Below are positions 1 to 7,588 of a stretch of DNA of 32,335 nucleotides, one piece after another. Both the position numbers and the translations under genes were made by a program. The notes beneath the pieces were generated by a model, which saw nothing but the letters and a program-made list of their open reading frames with translations, was not told the DNA's origin and did not search any database. Origin of the DNA: Shewanella abyssi (GTDB lineage Bacteria > Pseudomonadota > Gammaproteobacteria > Enterobacterales > Shewanellaceae); the NCBI RefSeq assembly GCF_023284025.1, contig NZ_JAKIKR010000054.1, positions 1 through 32,335 of the forward strand. The letters are read 5' to 3'. The first letter of the stretch is position 1, and each line of letters opens with the position of its first letter.

Positions 1-4
1 GAAC

Positions 5-332
5 CCTCAGCGCCCCGGCGAAATTTAAAAAGCAAAATTTCCAACGGGGAAGATGGTATTTTCAATTATTTCGTTGTTTATCGATAAACTCTGATGTGAC
101 CCCGTAAAATGTAAAACACAAGTGCTGAGAGTGTGCGCTTTTCAAACCCAGTGTAGATGCAGCTGAGGCCGTCGAAAACAGGGCCAATTCTGTTCCATAC
201 AGAATTTGGCATTTCCTCCGTCCTTGGAGGTCAGATGTTTTCGTTGAGCCCACAGGGACCCTTTCTTTTATAAAGAGTTGCAGCGAGCCTCAGCAGTGTC
301 TGCACATACGCCTGCCGCAGGCAATTGGAACC
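5..332. repeat. Interspersed hairpin-rich repeat, copy A
   Basis: This copy shares three blocks with a second copy at 462-720. The blocks start with CCTCAGCGCCCCGG, with CGCTTTTCAAACCCAGTGTA and with GATGTTTTCGTTGAGC, and both copies end in the palindrome GCCTGCCGCAGGC followed by AATTGGAACCA. The first block folds as CCCCG..GAAATTT/AAATTTC..CGGGG (13-49). Copy A carries about 51 bases (184-234) that copy B lacks; they contain two further hairpins (184-209 and 215-230). I see no transposase and no convincing reading frame. It looks like a dispersed non-coding element of the kind seen in Shewanella genomes; its function is unknown. Confidence 0.75.
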
Positions 333-409
333 ACTGAAGGCAAAGTACCAAGCTTCGCTTGAGCTATTAATAACAGCCAACGTCGTGGTGCTTCGCCCAC
401 ACCCGACCA

Positions 410-437
410 AAAAGGGGAAAGCGATTGCCCCCCTTTT
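410..437. repeat. G/C-run hairpin between the two repeat copies
   Basis: AAAAGGGG (410-417) pairs with CCCCTTTT (430-437) across a 12-base loop and is followed by GC. It resembles a weak terminator but has no gene to serve. The rest of 333-461 holds nothing recognisable. Confidence 0.4.
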
Positions 438-461
438 GCTTAACTATTACAAAAGAAGTCC

Positions 462-720
462 CTCAGCGCCCCGGCGAAGTTTCTGAAAAGCGAAAATTCC
501 AACGGGGAAGATGGTATTTTCAATTATTTTGTCGTTTATTGATGGACTCAGCATCTTAAAATTAAAAACTAAAATGCCGGATGATTACGCTTTTCAAACC
601 CAGTGTAGATACAGCTGAGGCCGTCGGAAACAGGGATGTTTTCGTTGAGCTTACATGGACGTACTTGCGGCGAGTCTCAGCAGTGTCTGCGCATACGCCT
701 GCCGCAGGCAATTGGAACCA
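462..720. repeat. Interspersed hairpin-rich repeat, copy B
   Basis: This is the second copy of the element at 5-332, in the same orientation and shorter. It lacks the 51-base double-hairpin segment and a further stretch of about 15 bases before the final block. The outer hairpin (469-507) is kept: CCCCG pairs with CGGGG, while the inner arm has diverged to GAAGTTT/AAAATTC. The copy ends at GCAATTGGAACCA, immediately before a short open frame at 724. Confidence 0.75.
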
Positions 721-723
721 AAT

Positions 724-813
724 ATGAATCAGGTTGCACTATCAAATTTAAAAATAGTAGATCTACAACAAACACTTACAAGTGGTAACTTGATGGAAGT
801 ATTCATGAAATAA
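724..813 (+). other. 29-codon open frame at the repeat junction
   Basis: An ATG four bases after the repeat end opens a frame starting MNQVALSNLKIVDL and ending VFMK before TAA. No good ribosome binding site precedes it, and I recognise no family. It may be chance, or the 5' stub of a gene cut off by rearrangement next to the repeat. Confidence 0.15.
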
Positions 814-871
814 AGAGCGTTATGATATTGCTAGTGAATATGGCTGTTAGCCATTTACGTATTGGAGTTAT

Positions 872-1723
872 ATGGACGAAAGTACACTTAATAAGATAGC
901 AGAGCTAATTTGTGGGAATGGTACAGACCATCCAGAGTATCGTTCTAGCTCTCAACTTACAGCATTTTTTGAAAGAGCGGGTGTAACACAATTCGTGCAT
1001 GATGGTTCTACTCGCCAGTGGTGGGTATTTGAAAAGTTGAAGGAATGTAATAGAGATCAATTAGCCCTAGTATTAAAAAGGCTTGTTTCACCGAAAGAAT
1101 ATAGTGGTGATCGTGAAAAAATTAAAAATGCTCTTACAACCTTGAATGAAATCGTTTACGTCGAAGGTTTTAAAATTAAGTTAGAAGGTATGACTCCACA
1201 GTTTGAGAAAACAAGTGCCGACTTTTCATTTAATGAAAGTCAGCAAACAGAGCTAACTCCATTGGAGGCGCCTGATTTCTTGGTTCTCGGTCTAGAGCCC
1301 GGTATTGGTGAAATACTCAAAAGTCGATGGGAAGAGGCACAGAGATGTGTTGATTCAGGAGCTCATTTGGCTGCAATTATCATTATGGGAAGCTTGCTAG
1401 AGGGGTTGTTGCTCGGCGTATGTCAGAAGAACCCCGCAATTGCAAATCAATGCCCGTCAGCCCCAAAAGATAATAAATCAGGAAAAGTGAAAAATTTCTC
1501 TAATTGGAAATTAGCTGAAATGATAGATGTTGCGCACCACGTCGGCTGGATAGGAATAGATGTAAAAAAATTCTCACATGCACTCAGAGAATTTAGAAAC
1601 CTTATCCATCCATATGAACAGATGGTTACTCGCAGTCATCCGGATGAAGATACTTGTAATATTTCTTGGTTAGTAGTTCAAGCAACTGTAAACGATTTGG
1701 CTCGCTCGATAAAAAAAGGCTAA
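872..1723 (+). CDS. AbiJ-like / Abi-C (HEPN) domain protein, candidate phage defence
   Basis: This is a 283-residue soluble protein. The N-terminal 100 residues contain SSSQLTAFFERAGV, a conserved RQWWVFEKL stretch and LNEIVYVEGFKI, which resembles the N-terminal domain found on AbiJ-type abortive-infection proteins. Residues 145-275 are helical and resemble the Abi_C / HEPN fold: RWEEAQRCVDSG, then LREFRNLIHPYEQ, whose R239-x6-H246 fits the HEPN RNase signature Rx4-6H. HEPN proteins of this type are usually RNases that stop growth on infection; that role is inferred here. The start has GGAG five bases upstream. It stands alone, with repeats on its left and a housekeeping gene on its right, and looks A/T-richer than its neighbours by eye, which suggests acquisition. 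It could instead be a solitary HEPN protein unrelated to defence. Confidence 0.65.
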   Translation: MDESTLNKIAELICGNGTDHPEYRSSSQLTAFFERAGVTQFVHDGSTRQWWVFEKLKECNRDQLALVLKRLVSPKEYSGDREKIKNALTTLNEIVYVEGFKIKLEGMTPQFEKTSADFSFNESQQTELTPLEAPDFLVLGLEPGIGEILKSRWEEAQRCVDSGAHLAAIIIMGSLLEGLLLGVCQKNPAIANQCPSAPKDNKSGKVKNFSNWKLAEMIDVAHHVGWIGIDVKKFSHALREFRNLIHPYEQMVTRSHPDEDTCNISWLVVQATVNDLARSIKKG

Positions 1724-1828
1724 TAAGAACTTCAAACATAATAAAAGATAGTTAGTTTTGTTTCTGGCCTCACCATTAGGCTATGTTGCTAATATCAACT
1801 TAACACTAGACTAATAAATACCAAACAA

Positions 1829-1851
1829 AAAGGGAGCCATTGGCTCCCTTT
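1829..1851 (-). terminator. Bidirectional terminator between convergent genes
   Basis: A perfect 11-bp stem, AAAGGGAGCCA/TGGCTCCCTTT, around one T. Read on the minus strand it is followed by a T5 run, so it best serves the acyl-CoA ligase gene and may also stop the AbiJ-like gene. Confidence 0.8.
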
Positions 1852-1881
1852 ATAGTGTTCAGACCAAACCCAAACTTAGAA

Positions 1882-3480
1882 TCACTTACGCAATTCTCTG
1901 CGTAATATCTTACCTACTGTAGACTTTGGCAGTGCGTCGACAAAGGTAATCACTCTTGGGATCTTATAGGCGGCTAATTGCTCGCGGCAGTAGCTGTCGA
2001 TTGCAGCTTTAGCTTGCTCATGATCTGCGTGGATATCGTTTAATACGATAACCGCTTTTACTGCTTCTCCGCTACGTTCATCATCAATGCCAATCACGGC
2101 GCTCTCTAGCACAGCTTCGTGGCTTGCAAGTACATCTTCGACTTCGTTGGGGTAGACGTTAAAGCCGGAGACGATAATCATGTCTTTTTTACGATCAACA
2201 ATCTTGTGAAAACCATCATCAGTCGCGATGGCGATGTCACCGGTTTTAAAGTAGCCCTCGCTGGTCATCACCTTGTGGGTTTCTTCGGCGTTGTTCCAAT
2301 ACCCCAGCATCACTTGTGGGCCAAATACGGCAAGTTCACCGGTTTCACCGTTGGCGACTTCATTGTCATCCATATCGAGAATTTTCACCTGAGTGCCGAG
2401 TACGGGCTTACCTATGGTGCCAAGCTGTTCCAGCCCAGGTGCATTGAGCGATACCACAGGAGATGTTTCTGATAAACCATAGCCTTCAGAGATGGTGCAA
2501 CCAGTGGTTTGCTGCCAAACCGTGGCCGCCGCCTGAGTCAAAGCGGTGCCTCCTGAAATGGTCACTTTTAGGTGGCTAAAGTCCAATGCCTTGAATTCGG
2601 GCTGGTGACACAGGCCAACAAACAGGGTATTGAGCCCTGCAAAGCCAGTAAAGGGGTATTGCGCTAAGGCTGAGATTAGTCCTGAAATATCGCGTGGGTT
2701 CGGAATAAGTACTGAGCAACCACCGCGCTCGTAATAAAGCACTAAGTTCACCATAAAGGCATAGATATGGTAAACAGGCAGCGGCGCGACAAATATCTCT
2801 TCTCCTTCAACCAGACGACTACCAATGCGTGATTTTATCTGCATGGCATTGGCAAGTAAATTGCCATGGGTCAGCATCGCCCCTTTCGATAATCCGGTGG
2901 TGCCGCCAGTATATTGCAGTGCGGCTATCTGCCCTGATACGCTAATCACTGGTGCATAGGTAAGCTGCTGGCCCGCTGTTAAAACATCACAGAATGGGAT
3001 AGTGGCAAATGGCACTTCTGGCTGCGGTTGCGGTGCAATTAGATCCATGGCATGGGTTGAGATAACGGTTTCAATGTCGGTACTGGCAACCACTTCGGTT
3101 AATGTAGGCAGCAGGTCTGACAGCACCACTAAGGCTTTTGCGCCTGAGTCATTGAACTGGTGAATGAGCTCTCGCTGGGTATACAAAGGGTTGGTGTTAA
3201 CTAATACCATGCCTGCTTTAATAGCGCCATAAGCGGCAATCACGAACTGAGTAATGTTGGGCAGTTGAATGGCTATTCTATCGCCCTGTACCAAGTTGGT
3301 CTCTTGCTGCAAGTAGGCGGCGAACTGGCGAGAGTAACGATTGATCTCGTTGAATGTGGTCTCTTTTCCTAAACAGGAATAAGCGGCTTTATCACCGTAT
3401 CTGGCACTCGCAAGGTCAATCAGATCATTGAGTGAGCCGTAGCGGGAGAGATCGAGTGTTGAGTCTGAATCATATGCCAT
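1882..3480 (-). CDS. fadD: Long-chain fatty acid-CoA ligase (FadD family)
   Basis: This 532-residue ANL-superfamily enzyme activates fatty acids with ATP and CoA to acyl-CoA for beta-oxidation or lipid synthesis. The phosphate-binding motif YTGGTTGLSKGA is at residues 190-201, followed by the adenylation motif GYGLSETSP, the GD of GDIA, the hinge DRKKDMIIVSGFNVYPNE and the C-terminal PKSTVGKILRREL, with the catalytic lysine at 524. It follows E. coli FadD closely (PLYTQREL, NPRDI, VMLGYW) but is about 30 residues shorter. It is cytosolic or peripheral to the inner membrane. It is a single gene with its own terminator and a PsrA-like site upstream. Shewanella genomes carry more than one FadD-like protein, so which paralogue this is stays open. 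Confidence 0.85.
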   Translation of the reverse strand: MAYDSDSTLDLSRYGSLNDLIDLASARYGDKAAYSCLGKETTFNEINRYSRQFAAYLQQETNLVQGDRIAIQLPNITQFVIAAYGAIKAGMVLVNTNPLYTQRELIHQFNDSGAKALVVLSDLLPTLTEVVASTDIETVISTHAMDLIAPQPQPEVPFATIPFCDVLTAGQQLTYAPVISVSGQIAALQYTGGTTGLSKGAMLTHGNLLANAMQIKSRIGSRLVEGEEIFVAPLPVYHIYAFMVNLVLYYERGGCSVLIPNPRDISGLISALAQYPFTGFAGLNTLFVGLCHQPEFKALDFSHLKVTISGGTALTQAAATVWQQTTGCTISEGYGLSETSPVVSLNAPGLEQLGTIGKPVLGTQVKILDMDDNEVANGETGELAVFGPQVMLGYWNNAEETHKVMTSEGYFKTGDIAIATDDGFHKIVDRKKDMIIVSGFNVYPNEVEDVLASHEAVLESAVIGIDDERSGEAVKAVIVLNDIHADHEQAKAAIDSYCREQLAAYKIPRVITFVDALPKSTVGKILRRELRK

Positions 3481-3519
3481 GGAGATACCTTAGTTAGCCA
3501 GTTTTGATTGTTATTATGG

Positions 3520-3546
3520 TTGATTTTGAAATCAAACAGGCGTTTA
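3520..3546 (-). promoter_or_regulatory. Possible PsrA-type operator and palindrome upstream of fadD
   Basis: CAAAC-AGGC-GTTTA (3533-3546) is close to the (G/C)AAAC-N2-4-GTTT(G/C) pattern described for the fatty-acid regulator PsrA. It overlaps a perfect palindrome TTGATTT-TG-AAATCAA (3520-3535). Both lie 40-66 bases upstream of the fadD start. The remaining intergenic bases (3547-3799) hold only the hairpin listed next. Confidence 0.4.
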
Positions 3547-3688
3547 GATTAGTGCGATTATCACCTTAAGGTCAATGGCCAATGATGAAATAAATTGTTT
3601 CATCGCAGCAGAATGGATGAATTGCTATCGGCTTGTAACAATTAGATTTTTTACTCTATTTTGCTATGGCGATATTAACCACTTGGTA

Positions 3689-3721
3689 TAACAGACAAAG
3701 CAGAGTTTGCTTTGCCTGTTA
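3689..3721. repeat. Long hairpin downstream of ccoG
   Basis: TAACAGACAAAGCA pairs with TGCTTTGCCTGTTA with one mismatch around a 5-base loop. It lies about 80 bases past the ccoG stop. Neither strand has a T-run after it, so it is at best a weak terminator or an RNA-stabilising structure. Confidence 0.4.
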
Positions 3722-3799
3722 ACTCAAGCTTGATTGATGATAGCTCCCAGCCATTTCTCGACATGCTCAATCATGCACCTTCAGTCAGGATGGCTATCG

Positions 3800-5257
3800 T
3801 TAGAGTGGACTAAAGAAATTCGATTGCTGGGTCACATGGTTGTTATTGTGCTGCTCCGAGACTGTGAACGTTATCGCGCTGGGGTTGCTCTCAAGTGCTT
3901 TGAGATCGGCTAAAACGGTCACCGGGTAATCCAGTTGTTCGCCTGCATTAATCAACAAACGGCTGTTTCCTGCGAGTCGATAGCTAGTATTACCGGAGAC
4001 ATATATTTGATAGTGACGCGCTTGCTGAGTCTTGTTGCGAATTTTCAACGTGAAGCTATTTTCAACTTCATCAGTTAAGGTTTCACGGTACAGCGTTTGT
4101 CTATCACGAATGATGTTTAGCTCAATGGCTGTGCGATTACTGATATTAATGCCAATGACGCTGAGCATGATCAAGGCGGCAATCCCGTAGCCAAGGAATT
4201 TGTATGACTCATAAAAAGGCACGGCTTTGTCGACTAAGCCATTCTCACTGGTATAGCTAATGAGGTTGGTTTTATAACCGAATTTTTCCATGGTTTGATT
4301 ACAGGCATCGACGCACGCTCCGCAGTTGATGCACTCATATTGCAGACCGTTACGAATGTCGATACCGGTTGGGCAAACATCCACACAAAGATTACAGTCT
4401 ACGCAATCGCCTAAGTCGGTTGCTTGCTTACGTTTACGAGGGCCACGACTTTCGCCACGAGTGGCGTCATAGGTCACTGTCTTAGTATTTGCGTCAAACA
4501 TCACTGACTGAAAGCGGGAATAAGGGCAGCAATGTAAACACATCTGCTCACGCATCCAACCCGCATTTAGGTAAGTACAGATGGCAAAGAACCACACCCA
4601 GGTGGCGACCCAAAAGCTGGCGTCAAAACTTAGAATGTCGACATACAGCTCTCTGGCTGGAATAAAGTAGGCGATAAAACCACAACCGGTGAGAAGGGCG
4701 ATTACGCCCCATGCCAGATGTTTACTGGTGCGTTTGCTGAACTTCTTAAAACTCATTGGTGCTTTATCTAAAGCAAAGCGTTTGTTGCGACTGCCCTCAA
4801 TACGCTCCTCTATCCAAACAAACATAAAAGTCCATGCAGTTTGTGGGCACAGATAGCCGCACCAGACTCTGCCCCAAAATACCGTGGCAAAAAACAGCAG
4901 GAACGCAGCGGCGATAAGCACCCATGCCAGAATAGTGAAATCTTGCGGCCACAGTGTGGTACCAAAAAATATGAATTGTTGCTCGCTAATGTTAAACAGA
5001 ATCGCTTGTCGGCCTTGATAGGAGATAAACGGTAGTAGAAAAAATAGCGCCACCAATAAACTATTCATCCCCGTTCGAATGCGCTGGAAATAGCCTTTCT
5101 GCTGTCGCATATGGATCTTATCGCTGGGAAGACTGTCGACCTGCAGTGTGGGGATTAGTTTAATCGGAATGCGATTATTCTGTCGTTGGCTATTGGGATT
5201 TTTTATGGCACTGATATTGTTGTTATTTAACATTGGCTTCTCTATAGGCACTGACAT
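3800..5257 (-). CDS. ccoG: Cytochrome c oxidase accessory protein CcoG (RdxA/FixG family)
   Basis: This 485-residue membrane ferredoxin-like protein is needed for assembly of cbb3-type oxidases; the family is described as reducing Cu(II) for the CuB centre. Membrane segments lie near residues 66-80, 106-127, 182-200, 214-230 and 352-370. The conserved GRVWCGYLCPQTAW (C133, C137) and CLHCCPYSRFQS come next, then two [4Fe-4S] ferredoxin motifs: C285-x2-C288-x2-C291-x3-C295 and C309-x2-C312-x2-C315-x3-C319. The last 110 residues form the periplasmic Ig-like FixG domain. No ccoNOQP genes are in the window. The 5257 start has a weak ribosome site; the ATG at 5233 (MLNNNN) follows GAGAAG and better fits the sigma54 transcription start predicted near 5267. 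Confidence 0.92.
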   Translation of the reverse strand: MSVPIEKPMLNNNNISAIKNPNSQRQNNRIPIKLIPTLQVDSLPSDKIHMRQQKGYFQRIRTGMNSLLVALFFLLPFISYQGRQAILFNISEQQFIFFGTTLWPQDFTILAWVLIAAAFLLFFATVFWGRVWCGYLCPQTAWTFMFVWIEERIEGSRNKRFALDKAPMSFKKFSKRTSKHLAWGVIALLTGCGFIAYFIPARELYVDILSFDASFWVATWVWFFAICTYLNAGWMREQMCLHCCPYSRFQSVMFDANTKTVTYDATRGESRGPRKRKQATDLGDCVDCNLCVDVCPTGIDIRNGLQYECINCGACVDACNQTMEKFGYKTNLISYTSENGLVDKAVPFYESYKFLGYGIAALIMLSVIGINISNRTAIELNIIRDRQTLYRETLTDEVENSFTLKIRNKTQQARHYQIYVSGNTSYRLAGNSRLLINAGEQLDYPVTVLADLKALESNPSAITFTVSEQHNNNHVTQQSNFFSPL

Positions 5258-5277
5258 TGTTCACTCAGTGGCTATAT

Positions 5278-5293
5278 AGCAAGCTCTAGGCCA
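5278..5293 (-). promoter_or_regulatory. Sigma54 (-24/-12) promoter of ccoG
   Basis: Read on the minus strand, TGGCCTAGAGCTTGCT fits the RpoN consensus TGGCACG-N4-TTGCW, with the invariant GG and GC exactly 10 bases apart. The predicted start is near 5267, just ahead of ccoG. The gene immediately upstream encodes a sigma54 activator. Confidence 0.7.
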
Positions 5294-5347
5294 TGTTTTA
5301 AGTTGTTGATTAATAGTGTTATTGCTTTTGATTAGGTCTCTTTTTGC

Positions 5348-5379
5348 CACGACATATCGCTAATTTGCTGTATGTCGTG
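5348..5379. promoter_or_regulatory. Inverted repeat, probable activator binding site for the ccoG promoter
   Basis: CACGACATA (5348-5356) and TATGTCGTG (5371-5379) are perfect inverted halves 14 bases apart. Neither strand continues into a T-run, so this is not a normal terminator. Its centre is about 97 bases upstream of the predicted ccoG start, the usual distance for a sigma54 enhancer site. Binding by the adjacent regulator is inferred. Confidence 0.55.
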
Positions 5380-5400
5380 CTCTTTGGCTCTGGAGCTTGG

Positions 5401-6864
5401 TTACACTGGTCGAGAAATGGCCAACTTACTCATACGCGAACGTAGGGTGCTTGGCGGCATGCCAAGGATGGCTGCAGCTCCACTTGGCCCAGAGATCCGC
5501 CACTGGCTTTGTTTTAATATTTTTAGAATATGCGCTGTTTCAATCTCAGCCAGTGTTTGTTTAGTATTGGTGGCTGCGGCATTAGGTGTTTTAGCTTGAG
5601 GCTCCGCTGCGAGTTGATCAAATTCGAGCACCGCTCCTGTTGATAAAATCATCTCTCGTTCAAGTATGTTTTGCAGTTCACGCACATTACCTGGCCAGTT
5701 ATGTTTAGCTAAGTTTTGCATGCCACGTTGGCTAACCTTACTGATTTTTTTACCCAGCTTTTTATTAAGCTCTTGCATAAGATGGCTGACAAGTTCTGGA
5801 ATATCGGACAGGCGGTTACGCAGTGGCGGCACCACAATAGGGAAAACATTAAGACGATAATATAGATCCATTCTGAACAGACCTTGCTCGACCCGCTTGA
5901 GTAGATCGTGGTGGGTTGCTGTGATGAGCCTGATATCGACTTTAATGGTTTGGCTACTGCCCACTCGCTCAAACTCTTGCTCTTGAATCACTCGCAGTAG
6001 TTTTGATTGCGCTTCTAGACTCAGCTCGGCCACTTCATCGAGAAACAGAGTGCCATTATTGGCCAGTTCAAAACGGCCTTTACGGCGGCTTGTGGCCCCA
6101 GTGTAGGCGCCTTTTTCATGACCAAACAACTCACTTTCAAGCAATGCTGTTGAAAATGCAGCACAATTGACACTCACTAGAGGCTTGTCTGCCCGGTTGC
6201 TTAAGCGGTGCAGATTACGCGCAACAAGCTCTTTACCTGTGCCATTCTCACCACTAATTAATACCGTACTCTCGGTATTAGCCACTAGCTTAATTTGCTG
6301 GATCAGTTGGTTAATGGGTTGGCTGCTGCCTGATATGCCCACATCTCCAGTACGGTCGGCCAGCTCTAACTGCAAATATTGATTCTCGAAGGAAAGCTTT
6401 TCAGACAAGGCTTGAACTTGCTCTAACGCTTGACGGAGTGACTGCTCCGTTTGCTTTTGAATACTGATGTCACGAAATATCGCGACTACGCCCATAAGCA
6501 CCCCATCTTTATACACCGGGGTTGAGGTGTAATGTACCGGAAAACTAGAACCATCTTTACGCCAAAATACTTCATGGGTTATCTCTCTGGCGGCACCATC
6601 TTTAAGGGTGTTGTAAATAGGGCAATCTTCTTTGGGGTAACGGCTACCATCGCTATGGCTATGGTGGTGGCAGTCATGAATGTTTTTGCCTAGTAACTCC
6701 TGAGCTTGCCACCCCGTCATCTTCTCGGCCGCCGGATTGATGAAAACTGCATTGCCGTCGAGATCAAAGCCATAAATGCCTTCGCTGACGGCATTGAGGA
6801 TCAGTTGGTTCTCGGGCAGAAAGTCTGCATGAGTGGTGGTTTTTTTCAGATTGATAGCAGCCAT
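5401..6864 (-). CDS. PAS domain sigma54-dependent transcriptional activator (Fis-type HTH)
   Basis: The protein has 487 residues. A PAS domain covers residues 17-135, followed by a short coiled coil (136-170) and an AAA+ sigma54-interaction domain with Walker A GENGTGKE (205-212), the sigma54-contact loop GAYTGA (252-257; the Phe to Tyr variant is common) and Walker B LFLDE (273-277). The C terminus carries a Fis-type helix-turn-helix (GAAAILGMPPSTLRSRMSKL). There is no receiver domain, so the signal is probably sensed directly. The PAS contains an unusual HDCHHHSHSDG...C cluster (H63, C65-H68, H70, C81) that could bind a metal, FeS cluster or heme. It lies 143 bases upstream of ccoG in the same direction; the sigma54 promoter there suggests ccoG is its target. 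I cannot assign a named family member. Confidence 0.88.
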   Translation of the reverse strand: MAAINLKKTTTHADFLPENQLILNAVSEGIYGFDLDGNAVFINPAAEKMTGWQAQELLGKNIHDCHHHSHSDGSRYPKEDCPIYNTLKDGAAREITHEVFWRKDGSSFPVHYTSTPVYKDGVLMGVVAIFRDISIQKQTEQSLRQALEQVQALSEKLSFENQYLQLELADRTGDVGISGSSQPINQLIQQIKLVANTESTVLISGENGTGKELVARNLHRLSNRADKPLVSVNCAAFSTALLESELFGHEKGAYTGATSRRKGRFELANNGTLFLDEVAELSLEAQSKLLRVIQEQEFERVGSSQTIKVDIRLITATHHDLLKRVEQGLFRMDLYYRLNVFPIVVPPLRNRLSDIPELVSHLMQELNKKLGKKISKVSQRGMQNLAKHNWPGNVRELQNILEREMILSTGAVLEFDQLAAEPQAKTPNAAATNTKQTLAEIETAHILKILKQSQWRISGPSGAAAILGMPPSTLRSRMSKLAISRPV

Positions 6865-6925
6865 GGGTGTTTCCGTCGCGAAATGAAGTGATAAATGCTG
6901 AATAAGTATACGTTAAACAGTAATG

Positions 6926-6941
6926 TCACGATATAGCGTGA
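6926..6941. promoter_or_regulatory. Palindrome upstream of the sigma54 activator gene
   Basis: TCACG-ATATAG-CGTGA is a perfect 16-bp dyad about 60 bases upstream of the activator start. It loosely resembles the CACGACATA halves of the repeat before ccoG, so autoregulation is possible but unproven. Confidence 0.3.
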
Positions 6942-7077
6942 TTGTGCCTGTGTATCAAACCGTCATTAATTGTTAATTGGATATCCAATCAATAGTATTT
7001 AAACAGAATAGGGCAAGTCGACGTTTATTAAGTTAAAATGAGGTTAGTTGAAGTCTTATTAAATTTTGAGCCAGATT

Positions 7078-7449
7078 ATGGAATATGATTTTTTGCGCAA
7101 TACAATGACCGGTACTGCATTTGCACGGTTTAGTATGGATCATGAAGCGCTAGGTTTTTGGTTGTCGGAAGAGCTGGGTGATAACTCGGCAAAGCACGTA
7201 GAGATCTGTCAGCAGATTGAAAAGCTGCAAGCCAGCCAATTAAGTGAGTGGCGCTTAATTGGCACTGCATTGTCGATTCAGCTTGATCGTGAACAGGTTA
7301 GAGTGTTTGCCAATGATATCGAAGGTGATGACGATGAGGTTGAACTGGATGAATCTATGTCACTCTATAATGGTGAGTCTGAAGCTTTTTGTGGCTTAGA
7401 GGATTTTTATGCCGTGTTGGTTAACTGGCGTAAATTTTTAGACGAGTAG
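7078..7449 (+). CDS. yacL: YacL family protein (UPF0231)
   Basis: This small acidic protein of 123 residues belongs to the conserved gammaproteobacterial family of E. coli YacL, whose function is unknown. The match runs the full length: MEYDFLR at the start, FSMDHEALGFWLSEE, then a DGEEV-like basic/acidic stretch and CGLEDFYAVLVNWRKFL at the end. I chose the ATG at 7078 because the family begins M-x-Y-x-FLR and GAG lies seven bases upstream; an in-frame TTG at 7066 would add four residues. It is a single gene ending in a bidirectional terminator shared with narP. Confidence 0.82.
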   Translation: MEYDFLRNTMTGTAFARFSMDHEALGFWLSEELGDNSAKHVEICQQIEKLQASQLSEWRLIGTALSIQLDREQVRVFANDIEGDDDEVELDESMSLYNGESEAFCGLEDFYAVLVNWRKFLDE

Positions 7450-7497
7450 CGGTTCCGTTGGCAAGCAGCCAGCATAGCAGCATAATCGTACTAACCT

Positions 7498-7527
7498 AAA
7501 AAAGGCAGCTCAAAGCTGCCTTTTTTG
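7498..7527. terminator. Bidirectional terminator between yacL and narP
   Basis: An AAAAAAAGGCAGC/GCTGCCTTTTTT stem with loop TCAAA. T-runs follow on both strands. Confidence 0.9.
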
Positions 7528-7588
7528 TTGTCTTACTAAAGTAAATCAAAGCGCTAATACGTTTAACTTAAATCGACTAGCTTAAGTG

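Noticed and set aside
62..253. 63-codon minus-strand frame inside repeat copy A
   Set aside because: It is not preserved in copy B, has no ribosome site and consists of repeat sequence; such frames are often annotated as tiny hypotheticals in repeats.
1..720. Insertion sequence or CRISPR array
   Set aside because: There are only two long diverged copies, no transposase, no short regular repeats and spacers, and no target-site duplication.
2119..2472. 117-codon plus-strand frame inside fadD
   Set aside because: It is antisense to strongly conserved FadD motifs and has no family match.
5372..5599. 75-codon plus-strand frame across the activator 3' end
   Set aside because: It is antisense to the Fis-type helix-turn-helix coding region and is explained by it.
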